From Populus alba (Eukaryota; Streptophyta; Magnoliopsida; Malpighiales; Salicaceae), in contig NC_133301.1 in assembly GCF_005239225.2 (NCBI RefSeq), forward strand, positions 5,295,157 to 5,359,156: DNA of 64,000 bases. The letters run 5' to 3'. Position 1 is the stretch's first letter, and each line of letters starts with the position of its first letter. The notes below the pieces were generated by a model. The model was not told the DNA's origin. It ran no database searches and was given only the letters and a program-made list of their open reading frames with translations. Made by a program: the position numbers and the translations under genes. Shown one piece after another: positions 22,691 to 34,895 of this stretch.

Positions 22691-23890
22691 GTAAATCCTC
22701 ATGTAAACGTAAGACTGAAAGTGGTGTGATTTCAATTAGTGATGAAAATCAAGATTAGAAATAATAGATAAATAATGATATAGAATGGAAGGGATGACCT
22801 CCATAAAATAAATTTTGGTTTAGAATTTATAAGGATAGAGAAACTAGTAACGTGTTTTGATATATAAAATAATGAGAAAAATAACAAAATGTTTCTAAGA
22901 AATAAGTGAGGTAATAAAGAATACATTATAATAAAGGATGGTGTAACGAAAGCGGTAAAACTGAAGGTGCAAGTACCGATTAAAAATTAGTGTCATTATT
23001 TTAAAACGGTAATAAGCCCGATAAATAAAATAACACACGCAAATAAATAATTAAGAACTAGCATGCTTGATTAACTTATAATTAGTATTTACGAGATAGT
23101 ATCTGTGACTTTTTTAATAGATTGATACTGGAATAATTTCTTTTGTCGTTATCTTTGTATTGAAAAATAACAATTCATTCAATTTAAATAATCAATTTTT
23201 TAATATAAAAATACAATTCATATAAATAGCACAAAACATATTCAATCATAAATAACAAAATTAGACCATATTCAATCATAAGTAATAAAATTAGATCGAT
23301 AACTAACATAACATAATATTTTATTGAAGTTAAATCAACTATACATCTATTCATAATTCTCATAACATATACTAACATGTAACTATATTTAATAATTGTC
23401 TCAGCTTGTAAAAGGGTTTGGAGCACTCGTGATTGGGTCTAGTGCATCACCCCAACTCTTTCAACTCAAGAACAAGTTTGTAATATCTATGTTGGTGTGA
23501 GGAGGACCAACATTATCCCAGCTTATGGATGGACCTGAGATGCTCGTGAATAGGTTGGGATGTTTATGGATGAGTTTGGGATGCTCGTGGACGGACAAAC
23601 ATCCCCAGCACTCCCATAATAAGCAATCTTATCTTCTGGTAATGTCGCTTCATGACGTTCAACCTCTTAAAGTTCACCACGGTATAAATTAAGTGTGGTG
23701 TTAGCCACAATACATCTCATTTCATCAACACCTTCATGGATAGTCATTATTACTTTATGAGTCTCCTGTACCAAGTAATGAATTTATATGCATGCATTAA
23801 AAATCAACAATTAATAATCATCATCAATAATAAAATTAATTTGATATTTAATAAATGTTATATTAAAATAATATTATTGCATATCAATCA
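22691..23890. other. Interval between transposase and PMD fossils
   Basis: No gene recognised. It may be internal sequence of the same degraded transposon. A GC-richer patch at 23400-23700 contains repeated GATGCTCGTG words, without a readable protein. Confidence 0.5.
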
Positions 23891-23899
23891 ATTTTTTCT

Positions 23900-26060
23900 T
23901 GGATATCAGGGTGCATAATGCATTAGATTACATGGACACCTCAGAAAACATGACTAGGTAGGTGTAAATAAACAATGTGTAATAGACATATATCATCTCA
24001 TGTAGGTATTTACATCAATCTTTGGATGTCGCTCCTCAAAAACACGATATCTCTTAGCATCTCATAGATCTAGGTAAGATGTATAAATCACCAACTAATT
24101 CCCCTCACGTATACCCTATCAAATAATACTATATAGCTCATCACCGGTATCAACATAATCCAATATATTGAGATAGTCCAAACTATTGCATTACCTGATA
24201 TGGACAATGCATCTCAACAATGTCAAAGAAGTGCAACATGACCTGTGCTAATCAAATATCAAATCCCTTATGTCATGCAAGTTGATTAGTATTTAAAAGT
24301 GTATTTTTATCAAGGTTTTATATCATCATTTTGCACTTGAAATATTATTAACTCCTTAACTAAAACATGTTTTATAATAAAATATCTAATAATATAAGAT
24401 ACCTTTAATTTATGGTAAATGTTCATCTTAAATGCAGGCCTATCACATAAATAAAAGGATTGATTGATGAGTTTAACTATTGAAATTAAAAGGACAAAGA
24501 GAGGGCCAAACTTAGAAAAGAGATGTTGGTGCAGTCCAAACTGGAACATTGTTCGGTAATTGGGTCATATTTGGAGCTGTAGATCTTGGATTTAGGTCTG
24601 CTTTATATGGGTGGAAAGGTACATAGGCCTACCATTTTCATATGGAGTCCAAGATTTAAAAAAGTCGTTTTCAAGTCCAAATTATAACAATAACGAAGAA
24701 GTCCAAATCTGTCCTGCAGCCTAGACACCATTCAGTATCTAGCCCATATCTCGAGTTCTAGAAGTCCAAATGATCTCAATTTTTTTTCCTGGAAAGATAA
24801 GACAATTTCCTAGAACTTTCATGGGTACAGTTAGTTTCAATTCTGATGTTAGCAATAACGTCTTGTTAAGACAAGAAGATAAGGATTTTCACCATAAATG
24901 AAGTTGAAAGTATCAAGTCCTTTATATATGACATCTGTATGACCTATCAAAACATATGAAAGACTTATATTTGATAGCAAATCAAAACTAAATAATTTAC
25001 ATTCAAATAACAAAAAAAATTCAATACATTTGTAACACATACCTAGTATGACAATTATGTGTCTAACTCATCCCGGTAAAACTCGTGGACATGAGTAGAG
25101 TTTACTGTGAACTATCTAGCCCCACACCATTTGATGTGATAAGCTAAAAAAATTAGTATATTTTTTTACATTCAATTTATATAAATAACATGTTGACTAT
25201 TGTCAATTTTATTTTATCATTACCTATAACCAATGGATAATGACATCTAAGTGATAGTGTCAAACATATTATTACCCTAACTATCTAGACGTCCAACATT
25301 AATATGCTCCTATGAACAGAATTATATTAATTAACATTGACAATTATAAGTTAATATTTAAAATGCTATTAATTCTAATAATCAAATAATTGAAAATATA
25401 TATGCCTGAAGAAATAGAAGACACATGACAATTTGTTTTTTATTTTTTAGACATGATTTATATAATTATCAGTATAGATATGCAAGCATGCCCTCCAACT
25501 ATAATTAGAAATGACCCAAAAATCCTCAAGTAGTGTAAAAATGAACAACGATATTGCATTGCCAACAATACTCATGAAAATAAGACCTTTCAACATATGT
25601 AATATGTATGCTTGAGCATACATAATCAATTGGTCATTTATCAAATCTGCTGAGGATGTCTTAAAATTAATATTTAACTATGTCAACTTGATGCAGTCTC
25701 TTATATAAGCACTAGTTGGAGGCACCCGTCCTAATATATGATCATATAAAATATCTCTATCAATAAACTCTCCACGACCTGTTATAAGAGTTCTATCTAT
25801 TAGAATACTGGTCAACATGGCGACATCTTGAAGTGTGGGTGTCATCTCACCAGCACGTAGATGGAAGGTATATGTCTCACGCCTTTATCGCTCAACTAAT
25901 ATAATCAATACGTGGTCAAGATGTATGTCATGCAACTAACTGATCTCATAAAATCAGCTCCAATAACAAACGGGTGGACAAGCTCACGTAACTCCATTAA
26001 AATATATTGTTGAGGTGTTACAGAATCATTGCCCTGAAAATCAATCAATTTAGTTATTTA
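23900..26060 (-). pseudogene. Plant mobile domain (PMD, MAIN/PP7-long type) fossil
   Basis: Read on the minus strand from right to left. Near 25800-25870 a PMD-type start is clear: FHLRAGEMTPTLQDVAMLT followed by ITGRGEF. At 25447-25644 comes a mid-domain segment ending NYSWRACLHIYTD, the counterpart of the family's W-G-S-A-x-L-x-x-L-Y. Near 23980-24080 comes a C-terminal piece (YLDL, RYRVFEERHP) with the family's spacing. Stops and frame changes lie throughout. PMD proteins exist as host genes (MAIN, MAIL) and as passengers in MULEs and gypsy elements. The MULE transposase 1.2 kb away on the same strand suggests the transposon version. Confidence 0.72.
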
Positions 26061-26600
26061 AACAATTAAAATCACTAATATTTTAATAATTTACAATGCT
26101 TAATTAAAATATTTATTTGGCCTTTCCACTCCAAATGTAATCAAAACGATATTGATCCTACATATATTAATCGGCATAATTAAAACATGCTTTCATCAAA
26201 TTTTGCTACCCTAACAAAATTATTAATCAAATTCATGTATTTCATAACTTGTATTAATATTTTATATGTAATTTGATATAATTTATAATTTAACCTAAAT
26301 CAATAGTAACTCTTTCAACAAATAATTTTGTTAATTCACAATCAACAACAACCTAAAATAATTGATTTTTTAACAAAATAACTTAATTATCAACTTAAAC
26401 TGTATCTAATTAGCATAATCCATAATTTTGCCTAAATCAACACTTACTACCCCATCACATAATTTTGTTAATTCACAATAAAAAACAACCTAAGTTCATT
26501 GATTATTTAATAAAAAAAATATAATTATCAACTTAAATTATATCTAGTTAACCTAATCCTTAATTCAAAACTCTAACATTCAATAAAATCAAATTAAATT
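26061..26600. other. AT-rich intergenic
   Basis: Contains two similar AT-rich stretches (around 26330 and 26470, both with TTTTGTTAATTCACAAT). No gene. Confidence 0.5.
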
Positions 26601-26604
26601 TCTT

Positions 26605-26920
26605 ATGGACTGCACTATTGGTGGGGGCATGTGGGGAGATTGTAGCCTACATGATCCAAGCACCAGGTTAGAGGGGCGTTGGGCACACCCCTTGCTCATA
26701 TGTGGAGCATGGGCTGCCTGCCTGGGGACTAGGCACTTCCTAGCACACATGTGGTGCTTGGACTTCTGCTTGTGGGTTGGACACTTCCCAGCGCACATGT
26801 TGTGCTTGGGCTGCACTGAGTGAGCCATGATCGCACCCTATTGGGGATAAGGGGTGCTTGGGTTATGGCTTCGGACTCAAGGGGAATGTGTTAGGTGTTA
26901 GAACCTATGATCAATATAGA
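26605..26920 (-). repeat. GC-rich ~47-bp array, third locus (inverted)
   Basis: Reverse-complement relative of 7405-7725, including both flanking modules (TTGGTGGGGGCATGTGG at the left, GACTCAAGGGGAAT at the right). Inverted unit cores lie at 26707, 26756 and 26804 (spacing 49 and 48), with CACATGTG-type hexamers. This shows the array moves or copies as a unit with its flanks. Confidence 0.8.
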
Positions 26921-28160
26921 TCAATATAAATATAAATATATATCAAATTATAAATATAAATATAAATTACATCAAATTGATAGAGAAAAAGTGCTAAATA
27001 CACCACCAGACATATAATATAGGTGATGATGGTGAGCGGTTGTGTTTGTTTTGGCTGGAAAAATAAAGAGCTATTGCGTTTTTTTTTGAGAGGGAGGGGG
27101 GGGAATGGTCTTTAGGGTTAAATTTCGAACAAAGTCATAGATTCTGCAACAATTTCTAATTATTTTATAAATTGTGTTACTTTACTCTTTTTTTTTTTTT
27201 GGTTTAACTAAGCTAAAAAGACAAAGAAAAAAACTATTAATACGAATAATCATTTTAACGAATCCAAGCTCAATTAAATAGTAGCTAGACCAAATACGAA
27301 ATGGCCCAAGAGATGAACTGTAAAATAATGCCCATATTTCAGTATCTGAATAATCAAATTTCCAAACCCTATGGACTATACATTCTGTGATTCATTGATA
27401 AATCATCATTTTTTTTTATAGGAAAGCCCATATTTCAGTTTTGGACTGGCTATTGAGGCCCATGGTAACTTCCACACCACTTTAGTAGTGTGGGCCACCT
27501 GAATTACAGATTTTTTTTTTCGGTTTTGGTTTTAGCCACCAAACCATGATCTTTTGAACCAGTTTTGCTTTTGAAATATAAATAACCATTGAAAAATATA
27601 ACATATTAAATATATTTTATTTATGTTAAATGATTTTAGGTTTCTTAATATTCCATATTACTATTTCTTTTATTAAACTAAATCTTAATTTAAAAAAAAA
27701 AAAAATAGAATGCATTTACCCTCATCATTTTAATTAAATTAATTTTATAGCTGTCCTTTTGAAATATATCTCATCACTCAATTTTTTTCTCTCTTTTCAA
27801 AATATTTTTTTCTTAAGAATGTATAATTTTCAATATTTTTTTGAAATCTAAAATTCAGATTTTGCTTTCAATGCATCCATTTTAACATCTTTAATTATTT
27901 TTTTTTTTAAAAAATAGACAACGGGACCAAAGGCATAGAAAATAAAAATAAAAAACTAAAATAAAACTAAGTTGCTTGAGAACTAAACAATTAAATAAAT
28001 TTAGTTTATCAATATTAAAAAAAAAAAAAAAAACACACAGACAATTTTAAATCTGTCACAAAGTTATGTCTCTTGTAGGAAGTTGAGAAATCTTTTTCCT
28101 TCTCCTCTACATAAATTATTGCTTTAAAAGATTCTGGTGTTTTACTTTTCTTGTTGTTTT
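26921..28160. other. Intergenic, nothing recognised
   Basis: AT-rich with homopolymer runs (A near 27690 and 28020, G near 27100). No supported feature. Confidence 0.5.
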
Positions 28161-28163
28161 CAG

Positions 28164-28257
28164 GTTCGAGCTGGACATGTTGTTTGAATCTGTGAATGTA
28201 ACAACCAAGCGTGTGGAAGAATTATTAGAATCATTCGTATTGATGAGCTCTTAATAG
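28164..28257 (+). pseudogene. Orphan SIN3-like exon fragment
   Basis: After an intron-like polypyrimidine tract and acceptor (TTGTTGTTTTCAG), the plus frame reads ELDMLFESVNVTTKRVEEL and then a stop at 28252-28254. This closely matches the segment of plant SIN3-like co-repressors (SNL family, histone-deacetylase interaction region) that reads ELDMLLESVN-x-TT-x-x-VEE in functional genes. No neighbouring SIN3 exons are visible in the flanks. It is therefore a gene fragment, by transposon capture or decay, and it keeps the splice acceptor of its source. Confidence 0.68.
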
Positions 28258-29639
28258 GTCATACACACTGATTGCTGTTTCATCAAGTTTTTAGAATATC
28301 TAATTTGTCCTATTCTTGTTGTTAGGTTCTTTCCTCTTCTTCTTTTTTCTGACGAGATTGTCCTTCTTCAGGTGTAGCTCTGAATCTTAGGTGTACTTTA
28401 ATATTGGATATAAGTACAAGTTTGTTAATTATTTACCTCCTTTTTCTTGTAACCCTAACTATTAGAGCTATATCAGATTGAAATATATTACCACCAAAAT
28501 TAAATAAAAATATCATATATGATTTAGAATATCAAAATCCAGTTTTGGAAGAATTTATACACATTCTAAACAATATATTTTTAAAAGCAATATTTTTTAA
28601 CTTTAAGTTAAAGTTACTCAATAAAACTTCGTGAACAACATTTTTTTCCTTTTGCTTGGTACATGGGCCCAATTGAAAAGTCACAAAACTTTGAGTTGAT
28701 TGGGTACGTGATAGTTGTTTTGAAAGAAAAAGGCATATAACGCCTTATGATGTCTAGTAAAAATAAGAAATAATTGCTCATAATGGAGCATTAGTCGAGG
28801 TAAGCTGTTACACATATGACGGTGTGAGAGGCACAATCAACACCAAGTTTTGATGATAAGAAATAACACTTTCGTTAATTGCAAAATCAAGATCCTTAAT
28901 CTCCACTCATTTTCTTATTTTCTTCCCCATCTCCTCATATGTATGAGTATGAATCTCCTACCTGTACCTATCTAATCATCTTAATACTTTTTTGTTTCTT
29001 TTGTTTCAAGGAATTATTAGTCTTTTGTTTTATTTTGTTGTGTTTGCAGCCCAAGTGCTCTAGAATAATTTGAAAATCTAAAAACTTATTAATTTAAATA
29101 TAAATTAAAAATTTATTTTAAAAAATACATATTAGAAAAAAGACATCAATTTAAAAAAACTATATGTAAAAAAGAGATTTGGCACTACTGGATTTGGTAA
29201 ATCAGGTTTGCACTTTCATTTTTAAAAAAACAAAGATAATATTTTATCTGCCTCGTTAAGAAAAGAAAAAACTAAAAGCCTTCATATGCGGGCTTGTAAA
29301 TATAAAGTGATAAATATTCTAAGTTTCAAGGAATTAAAAATAAAAACTCTTTTCCAAACAAAAAAGTATAAAGAAAAATAATTACAAAAAAAACAAAGAT
29401 AAGAACAAAAAAATGGTAATAAATAAGTTAAGTGTATCTCTACAATACCCATTATATTAAGAAAATTAGAAGAATTTATAAAATTACCATTTCTGTAACA
29501 TTTTACTATTTCCTTTTAGTATATTGTACTTGGTGTGGACCCGCACTAAACTACAAGGCCAAACTATTTTTTTCCCCATAAAAAACAATGTTCAACAATC
29601 GCAAATATATTTTGAAAATGAAAAGATTTCATGACTCAG
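28258..29639. other. Intergenic with a small MULE-like fragment
   Basis: 28545-28625 resembles 22240-22320 (GAATTTATACACATTCT, CAATATATTTTTAAA, TTAAAGTTACTC), a short relic of the MULE block. The rest is AT-rich and featureless. Confidence 0.5.
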
Positions 29640-30110
29640 GTTACCTGATTAGGTTAAATAAATTGATTTTATTTTAATTAGATGATAAAAAAATAATTAA
29701 AGACATTAGATGAATTAATCAATTTTTTTTAAAATGATCATGTAATCTTGAGAATTGTTTTTTCAAAAAGATACTATAACTTAATTGGTAAGCCATTAAA
29801 TACAAAAAGGATAAAATAGGGAAAAAAAGACCTAAAAATTAGCCTTGATAACCCGAGTTAGCATGACAAACATGTGACCCTGATAATTAGGGTGAGTCAA
29901 CTTGGATTATCTCGTGAACTCGCAGCCCAGATCATGAGATTGAAATAACCTAATAAAAAAATAAAAGAAATTACAAAACTAATTTTTTTTAAAATGTCAA
30001 CCTGCGTAAGCTTTTCAAACCCATGACTTAGATTATTAAACCCGAAGCACACTATCTAAAAAAATCATGAATTCTAATTTATAATCAATTAAATATTAAA
30101 GGATGAAATC
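29640..30110 (-). repeat. Degenerate dispersed repeats, minus orientation
   Basis: Reverse-complement versions of the repeat field at 9460-12000: AATTATAAATCAATTAAAT, AAAGGATGAAATCAA and CTCGTGAACTCGCAGCC-like words. Confidence 0.55.
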
Positions 30111-30819
30111 AAATATAGACGCCTTTCACATGTTGGCATGTGCAAAACCTGTGCCAACTATTTTTTTTTTATTATTTGATTTCTTAATTAAAAGACTCAA
30201 TTATCGCTCTACTGACTTGATAATAACAAAAAAACCTTTGTTAAAAAAAAGCCCCATAAGACAAAATCTTAAATTTTTTGGCTTTTAAATGTATTTTGAT
30301 AGTTTCATGATGTGTTTTTATTTTTTATTATTATTTTCTATGTCTAGTCAAATATTAAATTGTCCCTCATCTGACATGATAATTATAAAAACTGCCCACA
30401 GTTTTATAAATTTTTTATCTTCATTGTATTTTAATCATTTCACTATGTAACTGAGGTGAGAAAAATACTTATTTTTTCCTAGTTAATTTAATAATAATGA
30501 ATGAGCCATGTGAAAACACTTTAATACTACAAATAACTAGTTTTAAATCTATTGGCGTGAGGGGCAAAACAATAAACAATATCTTCACTCACAAGTTCCA
30601 GTAAAAATCCCTTTTGTTTCAGCTTTGGTTAATGAGTTCACTGTAAAAGGCATTAAAATATTTTCAGAATATCTATCAGTTATTATCAAATTTACACAAG
30701 AGAGAGATCAGTGACCCTCCGTCCTTTTTATTCATGGGCCAAATAATTAGTAAAAAATATCACATTCTATAGAACTTGGGCTCAAATGGGAGCTTGATTC
30801 ACATTTCCATCAAATCATA
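30111..30819. other. Intergenic, nothing recognised
   Basis: AT-rich; no supported feature. Confidence 0.5.
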
Positions 30820-31437
30820 TTGCATGTGTGGCGGTTTATCCAGGCGCAGTGCATCATGGCATTGCCTGATTGGATGATCCATCATTTAATTACCAAGCAC
30901 ATGGATAGTAGAGATCTCCCTGTGGGTATGCAAAGATGTCAATTTGCACGCAAATCTACATTTTATTTCTATCAATCCTGGCTGCATTTACAGAATTATT
31001 CGTTGCCTGAATTAATGTTTGCGTTTTCAGATAATCGAAGTATGCAAGAAAAATTCACAGTGCTTGAAACTCTCTCTTTTCCAGAACGATTCCATGCATT
31101 GAGGAAAGGCCCCTTTGTTGCTCCTGGCAGCCCTTGATTAGCTGAGGAATCAAATTATCAGAGAAGCAACAGCACTAGCCAGGAGACGCTCTTCAAGCTG
31201 TTCGGTGAAAATGTCTCCGTCACCGGAGTCATGTCATATCTGTCGGAGTTCAGTACATCCATGAACAGGAGTGACTCATACGTAGCCAGTTTTATGAACT
31301 TAAAAAATCTCGGATCAATCCAAAGGGATTGGAAATAATGCAAATTTATGTGGTCAACCGAAGTCATTGAGTTGTGTGAAGAGAAACAGAACATTTCCCT
31401 CTGGGTGGTGCCAAAGCGAGGAGCTCTGTGAATCACT
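30820..31437 (+). pseudogene. Unrecognised broken coding frame
   Basis: A single plus-strand frame stays readable for about 200 codons, broken only by TGA at 31135-31137, a TAA near 31336 and a closing TGA near 31430. It is more GC-rich than its surroundings and gives balanced, non-repetitive protein: MALPDWMIHHLITKHMD, LPELMFAFSDNRSMQEKF, ETLFKLFGENVSVTGVMSYL. I do not recognise the family. Persistence of one frame across three stops suggests a recently disabled exon or gene fragment rather than chance. A minus-strand frame at 31158-31436 overlaps it and reads less like protein. Confidence 0.4.
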
Positions 31438-31899
31438 TATTCCTCAGGTATGATCTGATAATGTTTCGTACAGTTGTTTTGTCTTTCTTCCAAAATGATT
31501 TAGCTAATTTTAATGAGATTTGAGAGGTCGAATTTGAGATAAGATATCGATTTACGTGTGTTTGGAAAGCGATGTCTACATTTACATTTTTTTTTTTTAA
31601 TTTAAAATAATTTTTTTAATATTTTTAGATTATTGTGATATATTAATATTAAAAAAAATTTATTTAAAATAAAAAAAATTATTTTAATATATTTTTAAAT
31701 AAAAAATACTTTAAATCATCATCATTATTATAATTCCAAATATTTAATGACAAAAAGACAGCTTTGGAGAGGAGAGGCTGATAATTAATTGAGTTTTAAT
31801 AAACAATTGGACTTTATAGATTAATTAAAATAATAAAAAAACCACCTAAACCGTCAGGCATTTTTACTGAGCACTCACACACAAATATAATCCTTCAAG
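31438..31899. other. Intergenic with AT-rich MITE-like repeat
   Basis: 31560-31720 starts GTGTTTGGAAAGCG and continues with TTTTTTAATTTAAAATAAT-type sequence, similar to the blocks at 345, 15795 and 18430. Confidence 0.45.
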
Positions 31900-33560
31900 T
31901 CTAATTTGTTATTTATAAGTTTTTTCAAATTTTTTCAAAATTTTAATTTTTTGAATAAAAATTTTAATTGTTTTTAATTTCATTTTTCAATCTAATTTTA
32001 TTTTTTGATTTTGATTTTCACTCTCACTCTATTAATTGCTATTTTTTATTTTGAATTATTTTATCTCATTGATTTTTTATCCTGATTTTATTCTTTGGAA
32101 TTTCATTTGTCATAGGTTGGGCTTCACATTTTTTTATGTATAGTGTTTCCGGTATAATAACTTGGGTTATGAGTTTGCAATGCTAATGCTAATCTCTTTT
32201 TTTTTTGGATTATTTTCTTTTCAAATTCCAGCATTCAACAATATATATATTTTTTAAAATTAGCTTTATGGTATTCTTTATTTTTTTTTAATTTGGTTAT
32301 CTCGATCTCATAGTCTAGCCACGAGTTTTACGAGATAACTTAAGTTGGCATGCCTGATATTACCATGTTACATATCTATCATGCTAACTTGGATATTTTT
32401 TTTTTTCTTTTTATACAACTATGTACTTCCAAAGGTTTTTTTTTCTCTAAATTATCATGGTCTTTTGTTTTAAACTTTGTCCAATTACTATCGTTGCCAA
32501 ATTTTTTAATCCTTTGATTAAAATGAAACCACTTTATGAACCCGATCAAGGCTATAATCCGAGTTATTTATTTTTAATTTTTTATTATTATTTTGAAATG
32601 CATTTGCAACATCTAGATATCATTTTTTAAAGGGGGGAAATTTGTGGATTCACAGCATAGTGCATACCCATATCTAGTCTATTATATATATATATATATA
32701 TAATCCATTGCCTAACAAACTTTCTAATGCATAAAATAAACATGAAAAAAAGGAGAATTAATAGTGTAAAATATATGAACACCCATTAAAGTGAGATATT
32801 TACACCTTATTATAAAGCTAAAATATTATATTTTAAAAAGGTTAGAAAACTGGTTTTTTTTACATGGTTAGTGGATTTGTTTGGGATTTGGAGAAAATAG
32901 ATTTAATTTTTCACTTAATGAAATTAAGGATGATTTTGTAACTTATGTATGTTAGAATTGAAGAAATGATGAGTAATTTAATGAGTATTATTTTATAACT
33001 ATAATAATTTAATGGGTTTTGCGAGTTAACGAAGGTGGATTCGTGTCTTTTTTTTTTGGCTTTTAATACTCTTTCTTCTTTAGAATCCTTTTGCATGGTT
33101 GATTTTTTTTTTTTTTTGTAATTTTATCTTTTAATTTTTGGTTTGTCGAGAATTAAGATTCTTGTTTTTATTTTTTTTATATTTGGTGCTTCCAATTAAA
33201 TGGCTCAGGTTACAGGCTTTATAAGACAACAATGGTTTTTTAAAAAGTGGGTTTCATGATCTTCCTCATTTTCTTTTTTATCAAGTTATTTCAATCCCAT
33301 AACTTGACTCGTGGGTTTAACGAATTAATTCAGGTGAGGCTTGAGTATTTTTTTGGTTTATAATTGTAATTTTTTTAATCTTTTTGTATAATTGATTTTT
33401 TTCTTTAAATTTTATGTTTTAAAATTTGATTAGTTTAAAATTGAGTTTAAGAGTTTTTTTAAATTTGATATTTCTAGTTAAATAATTTAGGTTATGAACT
33501 TAATAAATTAATTCAGGTGAACATTTTTTTTTATATATATAATTTGACACTGATTTTTCT
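31900..33560 (+). repeat. Second field of degenerate dispersed repeats
   Basis: Same phrase order as 9460-12000 (TAATTGATTTTT, ATTTCAT, TTGAATTATTTTAT, TTATCTCGATCTCATAG, ACGAGTTTTACGAG). Includes an (AT)n run near 32680-32702. Confidence 0.6.
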
Positions 33561-34800
33561 TAGCATTGATATTTCTTCTTGTTAAAGACCTTTTTGGATT
33601 GACCAAACATTTTTTTTGCTCAAATGTTTTTTTGGGTATCTCGACTTGTGTGAGCTTTAGCTGCCTATGTGTGAATATTGGAGAAGTAAACCCTAGGTCC
33701 TAAACCTAAAGATACAAAAAGGGCTTTCCATGCTCTATCTTTTAGCTAATTTTGGTAGCTCTTCCCATATCTGGAACAATATTAGTCCATCTATATATAT
33801 ATATATATATGTGGCTTTAGGCTTTAGAGAGACTTTTCCATCTCGATATCTGAGCTTTCTTTGATGAATCAAAGAGACAGATCAAAGAAAAAGCTGGAAA
33901 ATTTCTCCTTTTAACGGATGGTGGTAAAACAAAATTGGAAAGATCAGAAGGAAACAAGTTGATCGAAATTTGTGTGGGGACTAAAGAGGCTGTCGCTGTC
34001 CCTAGCTACAGGCCAGGCCTCCTAATTATAGTGCCTTTTGGCAAGGCTAAGAGGGGATGCTATCTCCCATGCAAATCTCTGCCCACCCATTTCCTCATAT
34101 GTCTGCACAAACCTCTAAAGCACCTCTCTCCCATGCTTGTATATATCTCCATTGATTTGCAAGAATTATACCGTGCTTGAGTTAAAAATTCAAACACACA
34201 CCCTCAAGATCAACACCCCCTGCTAGATTTATAACCAATCAGACGCTTTTAATTATGTGACAAGGTGATACAAGAAGTCTCAATTTTTCATCCTAAAATT
34301 AAGAGAATAAAACATCTCAATGACGATCAAGACATTAGATGATTTTATCTCTTTTTTCTTCTGGCAATCATTTGTCGTAGGGTAACCTAGCTACTCAAAC
34401 CAGTGTAACACTACGTACATATTCAGCTTCATTACATATACGCTTATATACATGTAGATCTTAAGGAATAATATGATTGCAACTTGCTTTCAAAGTTGGA
34501 AACGCATTTATGGGCTTTGATATCAACGACCCTAAGGACAAATAAAGGCATGTGATATGTAGGGCACATCAACCTTAACCTTAAATGCAGCAAAAAAGAC
34601 ATATAGCAAGCTGTGTATATCTAATTCATGGAGTTAATTTTGATCTGGTAATGAGGCGAATACAGCAGATACGGATTTGTCATACTGAGTCGAGTAGTAG
34701 CAGTCTACACCTCCTTTTAATTTGTCTTTATATAATTTGTTTGCTTGGGTGACATGCGGTCACGTGAAAGGCTTTCAGGCCTCTTCTTGCCCTTTACCCC
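33561..34800. other. Upstream region of the GATA gene
   Basis: Contains an (AT)n microsatellite near 33790-33810 and no recognisable gene. An 81-codon frame at 33935-34180 has no known domain and is not called. The last few hundred bases probably include the promoter of the GATA gene. Confidence 0.5.
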
Positions 34801-34806
34801 TTCCTT

Positions 34807-34812
34807 TATAAG
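34807..34812 (+). promoter_or_regulatory. Possible TATA box of the GATA gene
   Basis: TATAAG within CCTTTATAAGACT, about 85 bases upstream of the chosen ATG. Position and context fit a plant TATA box; there is no transcript evidence. Confidence 0.45.
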
Positions 34813-34895
34813 ACTCCTGCTACTATTAATTAAAGCCCTTTTGGACTTGCTTGCTCGCTATTCTATCCTATCCCATATTCTCCCTCTCGCCCTCC

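Noticed and set aside
31316..31333. TCCAAAGGGAT similarity to miR393
   Set aside because: Only about 12 bases match, and it lies inside a coding-like frame; no complementary arm was identified.
33935..34180. 81-codon plus-strand frame upstream of the GATA gene
   Set aside because: No known domain and no splice or promoter support, though its base composition is not clearly non-coding.
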